Positions 26,873-36,494 of a DNA stretch of 64,000 bases are shown here, piece by piece. The stretch comes from Lachnoclostridium sp. An76 (GTDB taxonomy: Bacteria; Bacillota; Clostridia; Lachnospirales; Lachnospiraceae): NCBI RefSeq assembly GCF_002161355.1, contig NZ_NFHL01000003.1, positions 124,001 to 188,000 on the forward strand, in the 5' to 3' direction. The notes below the pieces were generated by a model. That model was not told the origin of the DNA. It worked only from the letters and a program-made list of their open reading frames with translations, and made no database searches. The position numbers and the translations under genes were made by a program. Position 1 is the stretch's first letter. Every line of letters starts with the position of its first letter.

Positions 26873-26930
26873 TTTTCGGCTATTTCAGGTTTTCCACTAT
26901 TTCAGCTTTTCCACTATTTCAGCTTTTCAC
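26873..26930. repeat. 17-bp tandem repeat across the GH13 stop codon
   Basis: Units: TTTTCGGCTATTTCAGG (26873-26889), TTTTCCACTATTTCAGC (26890-26906), the same again (26907-26923), then a partial unit. The GH13 stop codon (26914-26916) lies within the third unit. 17 is not a multiple of 3, so slippage would alter the C-terminus. Confidence 0.85.
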
Positions 26931-28971
26931 CTTTACGGATCGGTTTCAGCACTGCCGCTGAGTGCCGCCCCATATTGATGACGATCTCGCCATTCTGCAC
27001 GATATACTCATCATAAGCGGTCGTATATCCATTCTCATATGTATAGACAAGGCGCTCCATCCTGCCTTCTTTCGGTACGCCTGACAGCCATACGGGAATG
27101 GTGATCTCTTTGAGCTCCTTACTGTTGTTCAGGACAACGATGATCTGCTCATCGCCCTGGAACCTTGCAAACGCGAGGACATTATGAGCCGCGGCAAGGA
27201 GCTTGATGGACCCTTTTCTCAGCGGCTTTTCCTCTTTGTGTATCCGGATCATCTCTTTATGGAATTCCAGAAGTTCTTTGTCTTCTTTCCCCCACGGGAA
27301 TGTGCGCCGGTTATCCGGATCTGTAAAACCGCACAGGCCGACCTCATCTCCATAGTAGATGGTAGGCGCTCCGACCCATGTCATCTGCACGACGACCGCT
27401 TCTCTCATGACCGCATGGTTTACGCCTTCTTCCGCCGCCCTGGCTCCCACATGCTCTGCCCGGCCGACGATGTGGTTCGTCCGGGTAAGGAACCGAGAAT
27501 GGTCATGGTTTGACAGCTCATTCATCGCCACCTGGAGAGACGGCGTGAGCATGCTTGCCATAAAATGGCTCATCGCGCCCACAAAGTTATCCGGGTTGCC
27601 CCACAGATCAGTACGGCGCTCGTCACTGTGTTTCTCCATTCCGGTCAGGAACCATGTGAGAGGTTCCATGAACGCGTCATAGTTCATCACACTGTCCCAC
27701 TCATCTCCCTGGAGCCACTCGATCGGGTCGCCGTAGTGCTCCGCCAGTATGAGCGCCTCCGGGTTCGCCTTTTTCACCTCAGAGCGGAAGCGTTTCCAGA
27801 ACATATGGTTATACTCATTGCTGCACCCCAGATCCGCTGCCACGTCAAGTCGCCAGCCATCAACATTATAAGGCGGAGAAACCCATTTCTTTCCTATGTC
27901 CATGATATATTGCTCAAGTTCCGGCGAATCTTCGTACGAAAGCTTTGGAAGCGTATCATGCCCCCACCATCCGTCATAGCTTCCATTGTATGGCCACGCC
28001 TCATCCCGGTTATCAAAGAAGTGAAAGAACTCTCTGTACGGGCTGTCAGCACTCACATAGGCGCCCTTCGGATACTCCGGCTGCTGCTCATAGATCCGTT
28101 CCCTGTCCATCCATTTATTAAAGGAACCGCAGTGATTGAACACTCCGTCCAGGATCACTCTCATTCCCCGCTTGTGCATCTCATCTACCAGACGGGCAAA
28201 GAGCTCATTGCTGGCCTCGAGATTCCGGATATCTCCTGTGCGTTTCTGATACTTTGTCGCATGGATATTATCCTGAGCACCCGGCGGGAGCACATCGCCC
28301 CCATCCTCAACGATCTTTCCATAATGGGGATCGATATAGTCATAGTCCTGGATGTCATACTTATGGTTGGACGGTGAGACGAACAGAGGATTAAAATAGA
28401 CTACCTCAACTCCCAGATCCTGCAGGTAATCCAGCTTATCCATGACTCCCTGGAGATCTCCGCCGTAAAAATTATGGATATCCCTTGCCGCCGGAGTCTG
28501 ATCCCAGTCCCTGACCTTTGTGCTCGGCTCGCCGATATAGATATACTCGCGGTCTTCCACGTCATTGGCGGGATCCCCATTGCAGAAGCGGTCCACAAAG
28601 ATCTGGTACATGACCGCCCCCTTCGCCCACTCCGGCGTAGAGAATCCCGGCACGATCGTAAACGCATAGTAATCTTCCCTGTGGTCCGACACTCCGTATC
28701 GGTTGTAATACCAGATCTGCTCGCCCTTTTTTATCTCAAACGAGTAGCGGAAAGGTTCTGTGCCAAGCTGCCATTCGATCTCATAAAAATCAAAATCATC
28801 CCCCGACTGCACCTTCCACATCGCATGGCTGTCTTCCCCTGTAAGAAGGTTCACCTCTTCCACATCATTATGTGCTGTCCGGAACCGCAGGAATACCTTC
28901 TCATTTACCGCCGGTTCCGCGGGACTGACATAGTCCTGCGTACCGTCGCAGAACAGCGCGTCTCTGTTCAT
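26914..28971 (-). CDS. GH13 alpha-glycosidase (neopullulanase/cyclomaltodextrinase-like)
   Basis: A 685-residue cytoplasmic enzyme without a signal peptide. An N-terminal beta-sandwich (about 10-110) is followed by the TIM barrel with the four GH13 regions: DGVFNHCG (I), GWRLDVAAD with the nucleophile Asp (II), LILAEHYG with the acid/base Glu (III) and LSNHDHSR with the stabilising Asp (IV). The N-domain and the order suit enzymes that open maltooligosaccharides, pullulan or cyclodextrins. The Shine-Dalgarno sequence (AAGGGGG) lies inside the end of ftsH, 4 bp upstream, so it shares the ftsH transcript. Exact substrate unknown. Confidence 0.9.
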   Translation of the reverse strand: MNRDALFCDGTQDYVSPAEPAVNEKVFLRFRTAHNDVEEVNLLTGEDSHAMWKVQSGDDFDFYEIEWQLGTEPFRYSFEIKKGEQIWYYNRYGVSDHREDYYAFTIVPGFSTPEWAKGAVMYQIFVDRFCNGDPANDVEDREYIYIGEPSTKVRDWDQTPAARDIHNFYGGDLQGVMDKLDYLQDLGVEVVYFNPLFVSPSNHKYDIQDYDYIDPHYGKIVEDGGDVLPPGAQDNIHATKYQKRTGDIRNLEASNELFARLVDEMHKRGMRVILDGVFNHCGSFNKWMDRERIYEQQPEYPKGAYVSADSPYREFFHFFDNRDEAWPYNGSYDGWWGHDTLPKLSYEDSPELEQYIMDIGKKWVSPPYNVDGWRLDVAADLGCSNEYNHMFWKRFRSEVKKANPEALILAEHYGDPIEWLQGDEWDSVMNYDAFMEPLTWFLTGMEKHSDERRTDLWGNPDNFVGAMSHFMASMLTPSLQVAMNELSNHDHSRFLTRTNHIVGRAEHVGARAAEEGVNHAVMREAVVVQMTWVGAPTIYYGDEVGLCGFTDPDNRRTFPWGKEDKELLEFHKEMIRIHKEEKPLRKGSIKLLAAAHNVLAFARFQGDEQIIVVLNNSKELKEITIPVWLSGVPKEGRMERLVYTYENGYTTAYDEYIVQNGEIVINMGRHSAAVLKPIRKGEKLK

Positions 28972-28974
28972 AAT

Positions 28975-30819
28975 CTAAGCCCCCTTAGTCTCGCTGTCCT
29001 CATCAAATAATGCCTCAAACTCGCTCCTCGTGATCTTCTCCTTCTCTAACAGGAGTTTTGCGCATTTGTCCAGGACGTCATGATGCTCCTGGATGATCCT
29101 GCGAGCCTTTGCGTAACACTCATCGATGATCCGCTTTACTTCTTCGTCGATCGTTCCGGCAACCTTCTCACCATAACCTCTTGATGTGTGCCCGAAGTCT
29201 CTTCCGATGAATACTTCTTCACTGTCATTATCATAATTGATCAAACCTAACCTTTCGGACATACCGAACTTGGTGATCATTGATTTTGCGATCGCTGTCG
29301 CCTGCCTGATATCCTGGGATGCCCCTGTGGTGATATCATCAAAGACCTCTTCCTCTGCCACACGGCCGCCCAGCGCCACGGTGATCTCCTGGAGCATATG
29401 CCCCTTTGTGTTAAACATATCATCCTTCTCCGGGAGCGGCATCGTATATCCGCCCGCGCCTCCTGTCGGGATGATGGATACGCTGTAGACCGGTCCCACA
29501 TCCGGCAGGGCGTGGAACAGTATGGCGTGCCCGGCCTCATGATAGGCGGTGATCCGCCTCTCTTTGTCGGAAACGATACGGCTCTTCTTCTCCGGGCCGA
29601 TCCCTACTTTTACAAATGCATGGCGGATATCCTGCTGCTGGATAAACACTCTGTTGTCCTTCGCCGCCAGTATCGCAGCCTCGTTTAACAGATTCTCCAG
29701 ATCCGCGCCGGTAAACCCTGCCGTTGTCTGCGCGATCTGGCGCAGATCCACATCATCTCCCAGCGGCTTATTCTTCGCATGCACTCGCAGGATCTCCTCT
29801 CTGCCGCCCACATCCGGGCGCCCTACGATCACATTCCGGTCAAAACGTCCGGGACGGAGGATCGCCGGGTCGAGGATGTCCTTTCGGTTCGTCGCCGCCA
29901 TCACGATGATCCCTTCATTCACTCCGAATCCGTCCATCTCCACGAGAAGCTGGTTCAGCGTCTGCTCTCTCTCGTCATGGCCGCCGCCGAGCCCGCTGCC
30001 GCGCCGTCTCGCCACGGCATCGATCTCATCGATGAACACGATGCACGGAGCATTTTTCTTCGCATCCTGGAACAGGTCGCGCACGCGGGATGCCCCCACG
30101 CCGACAAACATCTCGACAAAATCAGACCCTGAGATGCTGAAAAACGGCACTCCCGCTTCCCCTGCCACCGCCTTCGCGAGCAGGGTCTTTCCGGTCCCCG
30201 GCGGGCCCTCCAGAAGGACGCCCTTGGGGATCCTTGCTCCAAGCTGTACGTATTTTTTCGGTGACTTGAGGAAATCCACGATCTCTTCAAGCTCTTCTTT
30301 TTCCTCTTTCAGTCCCGCCACATCCGCAAACGTGACTTTGATCTCATCCTGCCCTGTCATCCTGGCACGGCTCTTCCCGAAGTTCATTGTCTTTGCATTC
30401 GCCCCGCCGTTCTGCCTGTTCAGCAGATAAAAAAGCAGGAAAACACCTGCCAGCGTGATCAGCAGCGGAAGGAAGACCGTCGTGAGCACGGATGCCTCAG
30501 GTATGGCGGACATACTGTATCTTACATCATTCTCATCGAGGAGATCCTTTACGTCCTCCACATCAGAGACATTCACTGTCCTTGCCCCATCCCCGTCCTT
30601 CAGCATGAATGACACCGTACCCGTGGGCACGGCGCTGTTCAGGTCAATATATACGTCGGTTACATTGCCCTCCTGGACCTGGGAGACAAAATCCGTATAC
30701 GCCATCTCCTGCCGGTGCATCTGCATCCTGCCTGCCATCCAGAGAGCTGCCACTACGATCACAATAAACATCAGGATCGTAGACACATTGATGCTCCTGT
30801 ATTTCCTGTTATTATCCAA
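28975..30819 (-). CDS. ftsH: ATP-dependent zinc metalloprotease FtsH
   Basis: A 614-residue membrane-bound AAA+ protease that degrades misassembled membrane proteins and regulators. Two membrane helices (about 13-31 and 111-133) flank a small extracytoplasmic domain. Walker A is GPPGTGKT (about 205), Walker [12 protein letters not shown] region [20 protein letters not shown], and the zinc site HEAGHA (about 425) with a downstream Asp. Full length. It follows hpt in the conserved tilS-hpt-ftsH order of Firmicutes, with a 15-bp gap. Confidence 0.97.
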   Translation of the reverse strand: MDNNRKYRSINVSTILMFIVIVVAALWMAGRMQMHRQEMAYTDFVSQVQEGNVTDVYIDLNSAVPTGTVSFMLKDGDGARTVNVSDVEDVKDLLDENDVRYSMSAIPEASVLTTVFLPLLITLAGVFLLFYLLNRQNGGANAKTMNFGKSRARMTGQDEIKVTFADVAGLKEEKEELEEIVDFLKSPKKYVQLGARIPKGVLLEGPPGTGKTLLAKAVAGEAGVPFFSISGSDFVEMFVGVGASRVRDLFQDAKKNAPCIVFIDEIDAVARRRGSGLGGGHDEREQTLNQLLVEMDGFGVNEGIIVMAATNRKDILDPAILRPGRFDRNVIVGRPDVGGREEILRVHAKNKPLGDDVDLRQIAQTTAGFTGADLENLLNEAAILAAKDNRVFIQQQDIRHAFVKVGIGPEKKSRIVSDKERRITAYHEAGHAILFHALPDVGPVYSVSIIPTGGAGGYTMPLPEKDDMFNTKGHMLQEITVALGGRVAEEEVFDDITTGASQDIRQATAIAKSMITKFGMSERLGLINYDNDSEEVFIGRDFGHTSRGYGEKVAGTIDEEVKRIIDECYAKARRIIQEHHDVLDKCAKLLLEKEKITRSEFEALFDEDSETKGA

Positions 30820-30834
30820 AATCTATACTCCTCT

Positions 30835-31362
30835 CTATTCCAGGCCTTCCACCACTCCGATATATGGAAGGTTCCTGTATTTCTGGGCATAATCAAGCCC
30901 GTATCCCACCACGAACTCATCCGGGATCTCAAATCCGCAGTAGTCCACCTTCACATCCTTCACCCGGCGCTCCGGTTTGTCCAGGAGCGTGCACAGCCGC
31001 ATGCTGGACGGGTTTCTCTTTTTAAGGACATCCATCAGATAATACAGTGTATTTCCTGAATCAATGATATCCTCAACGATCAGCACTTCTTTATTTTCGA
31101 TCGACTCATCCAGATCCTTTGCAATGCGCACGACTCCGCTGGATGCAGTCCCGTCCCCGTAGCTTCCCACGCACATAAAGTCCATGGATACCGGCACTGT
31201 GATACGTTTCGCCAGCTCGCACATGAAGAATACGCCGCCTTTTAACACACAGATAAGGTGGACCTGCTTCCCTTCATAGTCCCTGCTGATCTGCTCTCCC
31301 AGCTCCCTGATCCTTTCGTCAACCTTCTCTTCCGGGACCAATACCCTGATCGTCTCTGCCAT
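30835..31362 (-). CDS. hpt: Hypoxanthine phosphoribosyltransferase
   Basis: A 175-residue purine-salvage enzyme that converts hypoxanthine or guanine to IMP or GMP. The PRPP-binding motif is VLIVEDIIDSGNTL (about 93-106), the pyrophosphate loop LKGG lies at about 41-44, and DEFVVGYGLDYAQKYRNLPY near the C-terminus is typical of Hpt. Its start lies 44 bp inside the tilS gene in another frame, so translation is probably coupled. GAGGGA precedes the ATG. Confidence 0.96.
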   Translation of the reverse strand: MAETIRVLVPEEKVDERIRELGEQISRDYEGKQVHLICVLKGGVFFMCELAKRITVPVSMDFMCVGSYGDGTASSGVVRIAKDLDESIENKEVLIVEDIIDSGNTLYYLMDVLKKRNPSSMRLCTLLDKPERRVKDVKVDYCGFEIPDEFVVGYGLDYAQKYRNLPYIGVVEGLE

Positions 31363-32821
31363 TTCCCTCTTCCTCCGTTATCTTTATCTCAAGAATCTTC
31401 TCTGTCCTGCTGCTGATATGGTACGCCCCGCTCATCCTGTGCCCCGGGATCCATATGATATGGGCCCCGTCCGCGATGAGCAGCATACAGTCTCTTTTCT
31501 CCCGCGGGATCTTCTCATTCACAAAAAAAGCCTTCAGCTTCTGACGGCTCCCGTTCTCATCAATAACGAGATAATCGCCGCTTTGCCTTGTTCTCGCAGA
31601 AAGACTGTATTTTATTATATCATAATCAAACCATTTCGTGTAACTTTTTTGCGGGATCAGGCTGGCTGCCTGGATATCCGCGTTTTCCACAAACCGGCAT
31701 ATGATCCGCTGTCCCGTCTCCGGGACAGCCGTCTCTCCCGGGATACACAGAGGGATCTCGAAATCTGTTCTGTTTTCTTCTTTTTTCCTGATACATACCC
31801 CTGCACAGGTACGTTCTGCCCGTATCTCTCCGGGGAGGTCGATCCGCCTGCCCGGCTGCTTCCCGAAAAGTTCCGCCACCGCATTGACATGCGCGGTCCC
31901 TATGTCGCGCTCCCGCCCTCTGACCTGTGCGAGGCATCTTCTTAAAAGCTGGGTCCGCACAGCGGGCATCTCCTGCTCGAACATCCCTTTATCGATTTCG
32001 AGCGCGCGTGTCTCCCCGGTATTTCCCCCGGCCCCTGCGCCGGTACACATCCCGGGCCGGGTGCTCTGTCCTTTTTTTACACATTTCTCCCACGCGAGGT
32101 CCACTCCCTGTTCCAGGTAGTCCCAGATTTCCTGTGCCTGCCTGGACAGATCGTCCAGATGTGCCGCTGTCCGCCTGTTCACCTGCGTCTCCAGGGCAGG
32201 CAGGATATTGTGCCGGATGCGGTTCCGTGTATACTCATCCCCGCTGTTCGTCGCGTCCTCACACCACGTTATGCCGCGTCTCCTCAGATAGCCCTCTGTC
32301 TGCTCCCTCGTGAGCGCAAGGAGCGGACGGATCCATTTCCCGGTCACCGGGCGGATGCCGCCGAGTCCTTTCAGCCCGGTCCCCCGCGCCATATTGAGGA
32401 GCACTGTCTCCGCATTGTCATCTCTGTGGTGGGCAGTCGCGATCTTTGTCCCGCCATCCTCACGGCACATCGTCAGGAACGCCTCCCTGCGCACCATCCG
32501 CCCTGCCTCCTCAGGAGATTGTTTCCGTTTCCTGGCGATCCATTCTACATCTTCATGAAAAAAACGGCACGGCACGCCCAGATCCCGGCACAGCCTTCTC
32601 ACATATTCTTCGTCCGCATCCGCCTCAGCGCCGCGCAGCCCGTGGTTCACATGGCATGCCCTGACGCTGAACCCAAGCTCCCTGCGCAGTCCGCAGAGCA
32701 CAAAAAGCAGGCATACCGAGTCCGCTCCGCCCGATACGCCTGCGACCACCACGTCACCTTTCCCGATCATGCCGTGTTTCCTGATGAACTTTTCCACTTC
32801 TCTCTCTTCATTTCTCATCAT
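31319..32821 (-). CDS. tilS: tRNA(Ile)-lysidine synthase
   Basis: A 500-residue ATP-dependent enzyme that puts lysidine on C34 of tRNA-Ile(CAU), allowing AUA decoding. The PP-loop SGGADSVCL is at residues 30-38; HVNHGLRGAEADADEEYV, ATAHHRDDNAETVLLN and GIRPVTGKWIRPLL are family hallmarks. The C-terminal substrate-binding domains follow (about 340-480). A Gly/Thr-rich insert of about 35 residues (about 250-285) is a deviation. It lies between spoIIE and hpt, as in Bacillus. Confidence 0.95.
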   Translation of the reverse strand: MMRNEEREVEKFIRKHGMIGKGDVVVAGVSGGADSVCLLFVLCGLRRELGFSVRACHVNHGLRGAEADADEEYVRRLCRDLGVPCRFFHEDVEWIARKRKQSPEEAGRMVRREAFLTMCREDGGTKIATAHHRDDNAETVLLNMARGTGLKGLGGIRPVTGKWIRPLLALTREQTEGYLRRRGITWCEDATNSGDEYTRNRIRHNILPALETQVNRRTAAHLDDLSRQAQEIWDYLEQGVDLAWEKCVKKGQSTRPGMCTGAGAGGNTGETRALEIDKGMFEQEMPAVRTQLLRRCLAQVRGRERDIGTAHVNAVAELFGKQPGRRIDLPGEIRAERTCAGVCIRKKEENRTDFEIPLCIPGETAVPETGQRIICRFVENADIQAASLIPQKSYTKWFDYDIIKYSLSARTRQSGDYLVIDENGSRQKLKAFFVNEKIPREKRDCMLLIADGAHIIWIPGHRMSGAYHISSRTEKILEIKITEEEGNGRDDQGIGPGREG

Positions 32822-32861
32822 ATGTAAACTATAACCAATTCATGCCCAAAAGTAAAGAGCC

Positions 32862-34259
32862 CTAAGACTCCCAGATCCCCACTGCCAGCACTGTCATATC
32901 ATCCGCAGGCTCTTTTCCCGTCCACGCGAGCACCTGTTCCAGTATATGGTGCGCCATCTCCTTCGGATTAGCGATCGCGCTCCCCTGTATGATCGTCTCC
33001 AGCAGGATATCCTGCTCGCCCACAGGCAGGGCGTCCAGCACCCCGTCCGTTACCATGATCACGAAGTCACCGCTCTCCAGTTTCCGCTTAACGGAATCGA
33101 TCTCTATGTGGTTCATCACCCCGATGGGCAGACTGGTGGAGCTCAGGTGTTCTACACTGTCCTTTTTCTTTATAAATGTGGAAGAGGCCCCTGCCTTTAT
33201 GATCTCGCACTCTCCTGTGTAGAGGTCAAACACTGTCATATCCACTGTAGAATAATGGATCTCCTCCCGCCCGATGACCAGGGTCGTATTGATCATCTGG
33301 ATCGCGGTTTTTTCCGGGAAGCCTGCTGCCAGCAGCTCCTCGAGCAGCTCGATGACCAGCGTGCTCTCCCGGCATGCCTCCTCCCCGGATCCCATGCCGT
33401 CCGAGAGGACTGCCCCGCGCCTTCCTCCGGGCATATCCATCATGGAAAAATTATCCCCTGAGATATCTGCGCACCCCTTACCGATCCGCGCTGTCCCCTG
33501 CATCGTATAAAAGGCCGGCCCCTCTCTGCACACGACCGTCATGTATCTGCTCCCGAGCATCTGCGCACTGTCCCCGGGCAGTACAAATTTCCTGCCCGCC
33601 GCATCTGACACTGCCCGCACGATTTCTTTTACAGGCACCTTGTCCCTCTTCATGCTCCGCGCAGTCACATGGATCTCATATTTCCCTTCCCCATTCATAA
33701 AAAAATGCGTATAGAGCACCCGGACACCCCTTTTCTTCAGGGCTGAGGCTATCTTTTTCTCCAGGCGCTCATCCGTGAAGATACTGTCCTCCAGCTCTTT
33801 CGCCGTATGCTGCATCATATCCGCGAAAGTATCGAGCTGGACAGCACAGCTCTCGCGGCTCCTGGCGATCCTGTTCACCCAGATGATGTTCTGCCGCGCG
33901 CCGTGGAATCCTTCCAGTGTCTCGCGCAGGAACCTGGGCGCCATGATACATCTCTGCATCAGTTTCCGTTTCGTTTCTGTGTTCAGCTCGTTCCCATACT
34001 TGTCCACCGCGGAGAGGACATCATACCCCATCTGATATGTGTGCACGAAATTTTCTCCCCAGCACCAGCCGCATTTCTCACATTTTGCGCACACACGCTC
34101 CCTTACTCCCGAAAAGATCTCCTCGATCTCTTCCGAAGAAAATGCCTGGCGCTTTTCCTCAAGCCCCAGGAACGTGTGGGAGAGCTGCCGGAGAGAATGT
34201 GCGAATTTCTCGATCTGTTCTACATACGGGCTACCGTGCAGCGCCTGTCCATCTTCCAT
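32862..34259 (-). CDS. spoIIE: SpoIIE-family PP2C phosphatase lacking the membrane domain
   Basis: A 465-residue protein with the SpoIIE middle and phosphatase parts: the Cys cluster VCAKCEKCGWCWGE (about 55-68), a helical regulatory region, then PP2C from about 255 with SGDNFSMMDMP and LSDGMGSGEEA (metal-binding Asp residues) and PADDMTVLAVGIW at the end. SpoIIE dephosphorylates SpoIIAA to activate sigma-F in the forespore. The about 300-residue N-terminal multi-helix membrane domain of Bacillus SpoIIE is absent: upstream of the chosen start (after AGGGAG) there are no hydrophobic segments. Location between divIC and tilS supports the identity. Confidence 0.88.
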   Translation of the reverse strand: MEDGQALHGSPYVEQIEKFAHSLRQLSHTFLGLEEKRQAFSSEEIEEIFSGVRERVCAKCEKCGWCWGENFVHTYQMGYDVLSAVDKYGNELNTETKRKLMQRCIMAPRFLRETLEGFHGARQNIIWVNRIARSRESCAVQLDTFADMMQHTAKELEDSIFTDERLEKKIASALKKRGVRVLYTHFFMNGEGKYEIHVTARSMKRDKVPVKEIVRAVSDAAGRKFVLPGDSAQMLGSRYMTVVCREGPAFYTMQGTARIGKGCADISGDNFSMMDMPGGRRGAVLSDGMGSGEEACRESTLVIELLEELLAAGFPEKTAIQMINTTLVIGREEIHYSTVDMTVFDLYTGECEIIKAGASSTFIKKKDSVEHLSSTSLPIGVMNHIEIDSVKRKLESGDFVIMVTDGVLDALPVGEQDILLETIIQGSAIANPKEMAHHILEQVLAWTGKEPADDMTVLAVGIWES

Positions 34260-34400
34260 ACCATTATCTCCCTTCCTTCCGGAGTCCCTGCGGCATAACA
34301 GGGCCGGATTTTCCGCTGAACAAATAAAGACCCCGGGAATCTTTCCCGAAGTCTTCATTCGTAATCCTTGTCTTATATCCACTGCAGCCTGCCGGACTGT

Positions 34401-34739
34401 TTACTGCGCCGGCCTGAACAGGATCTCATTGGGATCCACCAGATCCAGTTTCTCCTCGGCAGTGTCCTTTATATAATCATCTGTCTTTACGTATTCCTCG
34501 AATTCTTCTACTTCTTTCGCACGCTGCTCTTCTTCTTTGATCTGCGCCTCCAGCTCCTCTTCCTGAGCCTTATACCTGGCATTTTTCGCATTCAGTTTCA
34601 GAGAACCTGCCGCGAGGACGCCTGTCATGGCCACCAGTACCGCACAGATAAGCAGAACACTCCTCTTATGCTGTCTCAGCCTGGAATTTTTCCTTTTCTG
34701 CCTCTGTCTTACAGCTCTCTGCTGTCTCATCTTATCCAT
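34401..34739 (-). CDS. divIC: Septum formation initiator, DivIC/FtsB-like
   Basis: A 112-residue bitopic protein: an Arg/Lys-rich cytoplasmic N-terminus (about 1-26), one membrane helix (about 27-45) and an extracytoplasmic coiled coil (about 50-85) ending in the family motif EEKLDLVDPNEILF. It belongs to the FtsL-DivIB-DivIC division complex. The position between yabQ and spoIIE matches divIC of Bacillus; the S1-domain gene yabR found between them there is missing. Confidence 0.88.
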   Translation of the reverse strand: MDKMRQQRAVRQRQKRKNSRLRQHKRSVLLICAVLVAMTGVLAAGSLKLNAKNARYKAQEEELEAQIKEEEQRAKEVEEFEEYVKTDDYIKDTAEEKLDLVDPNEILFRPAQ

Positions 34740-34861
34740 CCATACTCACCCTGCTTATTAATCTGTAATTTATCTTCCCCGTTATCAAAAACTATTTTAT
34801 ATTCTTTCCCTTCTTTTTTCAAGGCTTTTATTTTCTCTTTTCCCGCTTATGTTTTCAGCCT

Positions 34862-35200
34862 TTATCTTTTCAGCTTCTTTTTCCGACTGAGAAAAGCTGA
34901 GCTGATCTTCCTGCCCGCCTTTCTTCCGAGACATACCAGCACATATCCCGCTCCTGCACCTGTTCCGAGGCCAAGCAGGAAAAACCATCGGATACTCCCA
35001 TATGTAGTCTCATACATCCCATTGAAAATATAAGCGCTGGCAGCGACCCAGAAACACAGATCCTCCGCCCCCACAACCCAGGGCTTGTGCGGGATCAGCT
35101 TTCTGAGACAGGAGAGGAACCGGCAGGCAAACATTACAGCCATGCCCGACAGCCCGGCATAAAGGAAAACGCCCGCTTCCGTCCCGATACCGAGGATCAC
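34862..35200 (-). CDS. yabQ: Spore cortex biosynthesis protein YabQ
   Basis: A 112-residue membrane protein with three to four hydrophobic segments (about 5-27, 41-62, 67-92) and a very basic C-terminus. The start is GTG at 35200. Low sequence conservation is normal for YabQ; the identity relies on topology, size and the place between yabP and divIC. In Bacillus YabQ is made in the mother cell and is needed for the spore cortex. Confidence 0.75.
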   Translation of the reverse strand: MILGIGTEAGVFLYAGLSGMAVMFACRFLSCLRKLIPHKPWVVGAEDLCFWVAASAYIFNGMYETTYGSIRWFFLLGLGTGAGAGYVLVCLGRKAGRKISSAFLSRKKKLKR

Positions 35201-35206
35201 GGCCGC

Positions 35207-35503
35207 CTACTTAAACAGCTTCGACAGGAAGCCTTCTGTGGTCTTTGTGGTCTTCCCCCCGCTCTGCGAAATGTTGGAATATGCGATGCTGTCGATGCTG
35301 CCTGAGAGGTCTACCTCGCCTTTTTCCACGCTGAGCCTGTTCACATGCAGATCCGTTCCCCTGACCATCAGCATCCCCTGTTCCGTCTCAAGCAGGATCT
35401 CATTCAGGTCAAAAGAAAGGACATCCAGCACCCCTGTCACCGCCGCTGTCTTCCTGTTGTTGACCACCAGTTTGTGTGTCTTCGCGATACGCTGTTCTTC
35501 CAT
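35207..35503 (-). CDS. yabP: Sporulation protein YabP
   Basis: A 98-residue protein of the YabP/YqfC family: an N-terminal KLVVNNRKTAAVTGVLDVLS and a central beta-rich GTDLHVNRLSVEKGEVDLSG motif. The ATG at 35503 is set by GGAGGGA seven bases upstream. YabP proteins work in the mother cell during coat and cortex assembly. yabQ follows with only 3 bp between the genes. Confidence 0.88.
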   Translation of the reverse strand: MEEQRIAKTHKLVVNNRKTAAVTGVLDVLSFDLNEILLETEQGMLMVRGTDLHVNRLSVEKGEVDLSGSIDSIAYSNISQSGGKTTKTTEGFLSKLFK

Positions 35504-35558
35504 CCGCACTCCCTCCCACTCTGCTTTTAAATATATGAGAGACAGCCCTTATTTATTC

Positions 35559-35798
35559 CTAAAGATATTTGAACAGGTCCTTTGCCTGCTCCTTTTTCGT
35601 CGTCTCCTGCACATCGACTACTTCCACCTTTACTGTCTTTGTGCCGAAACCGATCTCGATCACATCCCCCTGCTTTACCTGCACCGATGCTTTTGCCGGC
35701 CTGCCGTTGACCATGACACGCCCTGCATCACAGGCTTCATTTGCCACAGTCCGCCTCTTGATCAGACGGGATACTTTCAAAAATTTGTCCAGACGCAT
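35559..35798 (-). CDS. rqcP: RqcP (YabO/HslR-like S4-domain protein)
   Basis: A 79-residue S4 RNA-binding protein starting MRLDKFLKVSRLIKRRTVAN and continuing DAGRVMVNGRPAK. The start at 35798 follows AGGAGGTGAG; longer frames are spurious. RqcP works with RqcH on stalled 50S subunits, adding Ala tails to incomplete chains. It begins the rqcP-yabP-yabQ-divIC run. Confidence 0.92.
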   Translation of the reverse strand: MRLDKFLKVSRLIKRRTVANEACDAGRVMVNGRPAKASVQVKQGDVIEIGFGTKTVKVEVVDVQETTKKEQAKDLFKYL

Positions 35799-35922
35799 GC
35801 TCTCACCTCCTCCTTCCCCGTTCTCCGCGATGCCGGGGCAGCCCGCGCCAGGACCGTCCGCTGTCCGCAGCCCGGCAGCCAGCCGCTCATGCGGGCCAAA
35901 ACCGCTTCCCGGGCGCACCGCG

Positions 35923-35964
35923 TAAAAAGGCACCTGCGATGCCCACTCAGCATCGCAAGTGCCT
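35923..35964 (-). terminator. hup terminator
   Basis: On the minus strand, AGGCACTTGCGATGC pairs with GCATCGCAGGTGCCT (15 bp, one mismatch) and is followed by TTTTT. It separates hup from rqcP. Confidence 0.9.
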
Positions 35965-35996
35965 GTCCGTTCCTTTATCTTAAGTACAAGACAAGA

Positions 35997-36269
35997 TTAG
36001 TTGATCGCATCCTTTAATGCTTTTCCTGCTTTGAATTTCGGTGCCTTGCATGCATCGATCTTCATAGTCTGTCCTGTCTGCGGGTTTCTTCCTTCTCTTG
36101 CTGCTCTCTTGCTTACCTCGAATGTCCCGAAGCCTACGAGCTGAACTTTATCGTCATTTTTAAGCTGCTCTGCAACAACGTCGACAAAAGCTTTTAAAGC
36201 TTTTTCAGAATCTTTCTTGGAAATTTCTGCCTTCTCTGCGATCGCTGCGATAAGTTCTGTTTTGTTCAT
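35997..36269 (-). CDS. hup: HU-family DNA-binding protein
   Basis: A 90-residue histone-like protein that bends and compacts DNA. It starts MNKTELIAAIAEKAEISKKD and carries VQLVGFGTFEVSKRAAREGR and NPQTGQ, the beta-arm region with the intercalating Pro. The start at 36269 follows AGGAGG; upstream frame extensions are spurious. It has its own strong promoter and terminator, fitting a highly expressed single gene. Confidence 0.96.
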   Translation of the reverse strand: MNKTELIAAIAEKAEISKKDSEKALKAFVDVVAEQLKNDDKVQLVGFGTFEVSKRAAREGRNPQTGQTMKIDACKAPKFKAGKALKDAIN

Positions 36270-36368
36270 AGGTAAATCCTCCTCTTTATTGTACCTGCAT
36301 ACAATTTTATACTGATTTTTCAAAGGGGAATATGCCCGGTCGTCCGCATGTTTCCGCCTTTATGTACT

Positions 36369-36397
36369 GTTATAACGGTTTCATAAGGCTTTGTCAA
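36369..36397 (-). promoter_or_regulatory. hup promoter
   Basis: On the minus strand, TTGACA (36397-36392), a 17-bp spacer and TATAAC (36374-36369), about 100 bp upstream of the hup ATG. Confidence 0.8.
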
Positions 36398-36494
36398 GAT
36401 TTTTCGGCGTTTTGGCGAAAAAGCAGACACAATGGCCGCAGCAGGCTCAGCGGGAATGTTTTTCAGGCAGCGCCAGCCCAGCAGCAAAGTGAAA

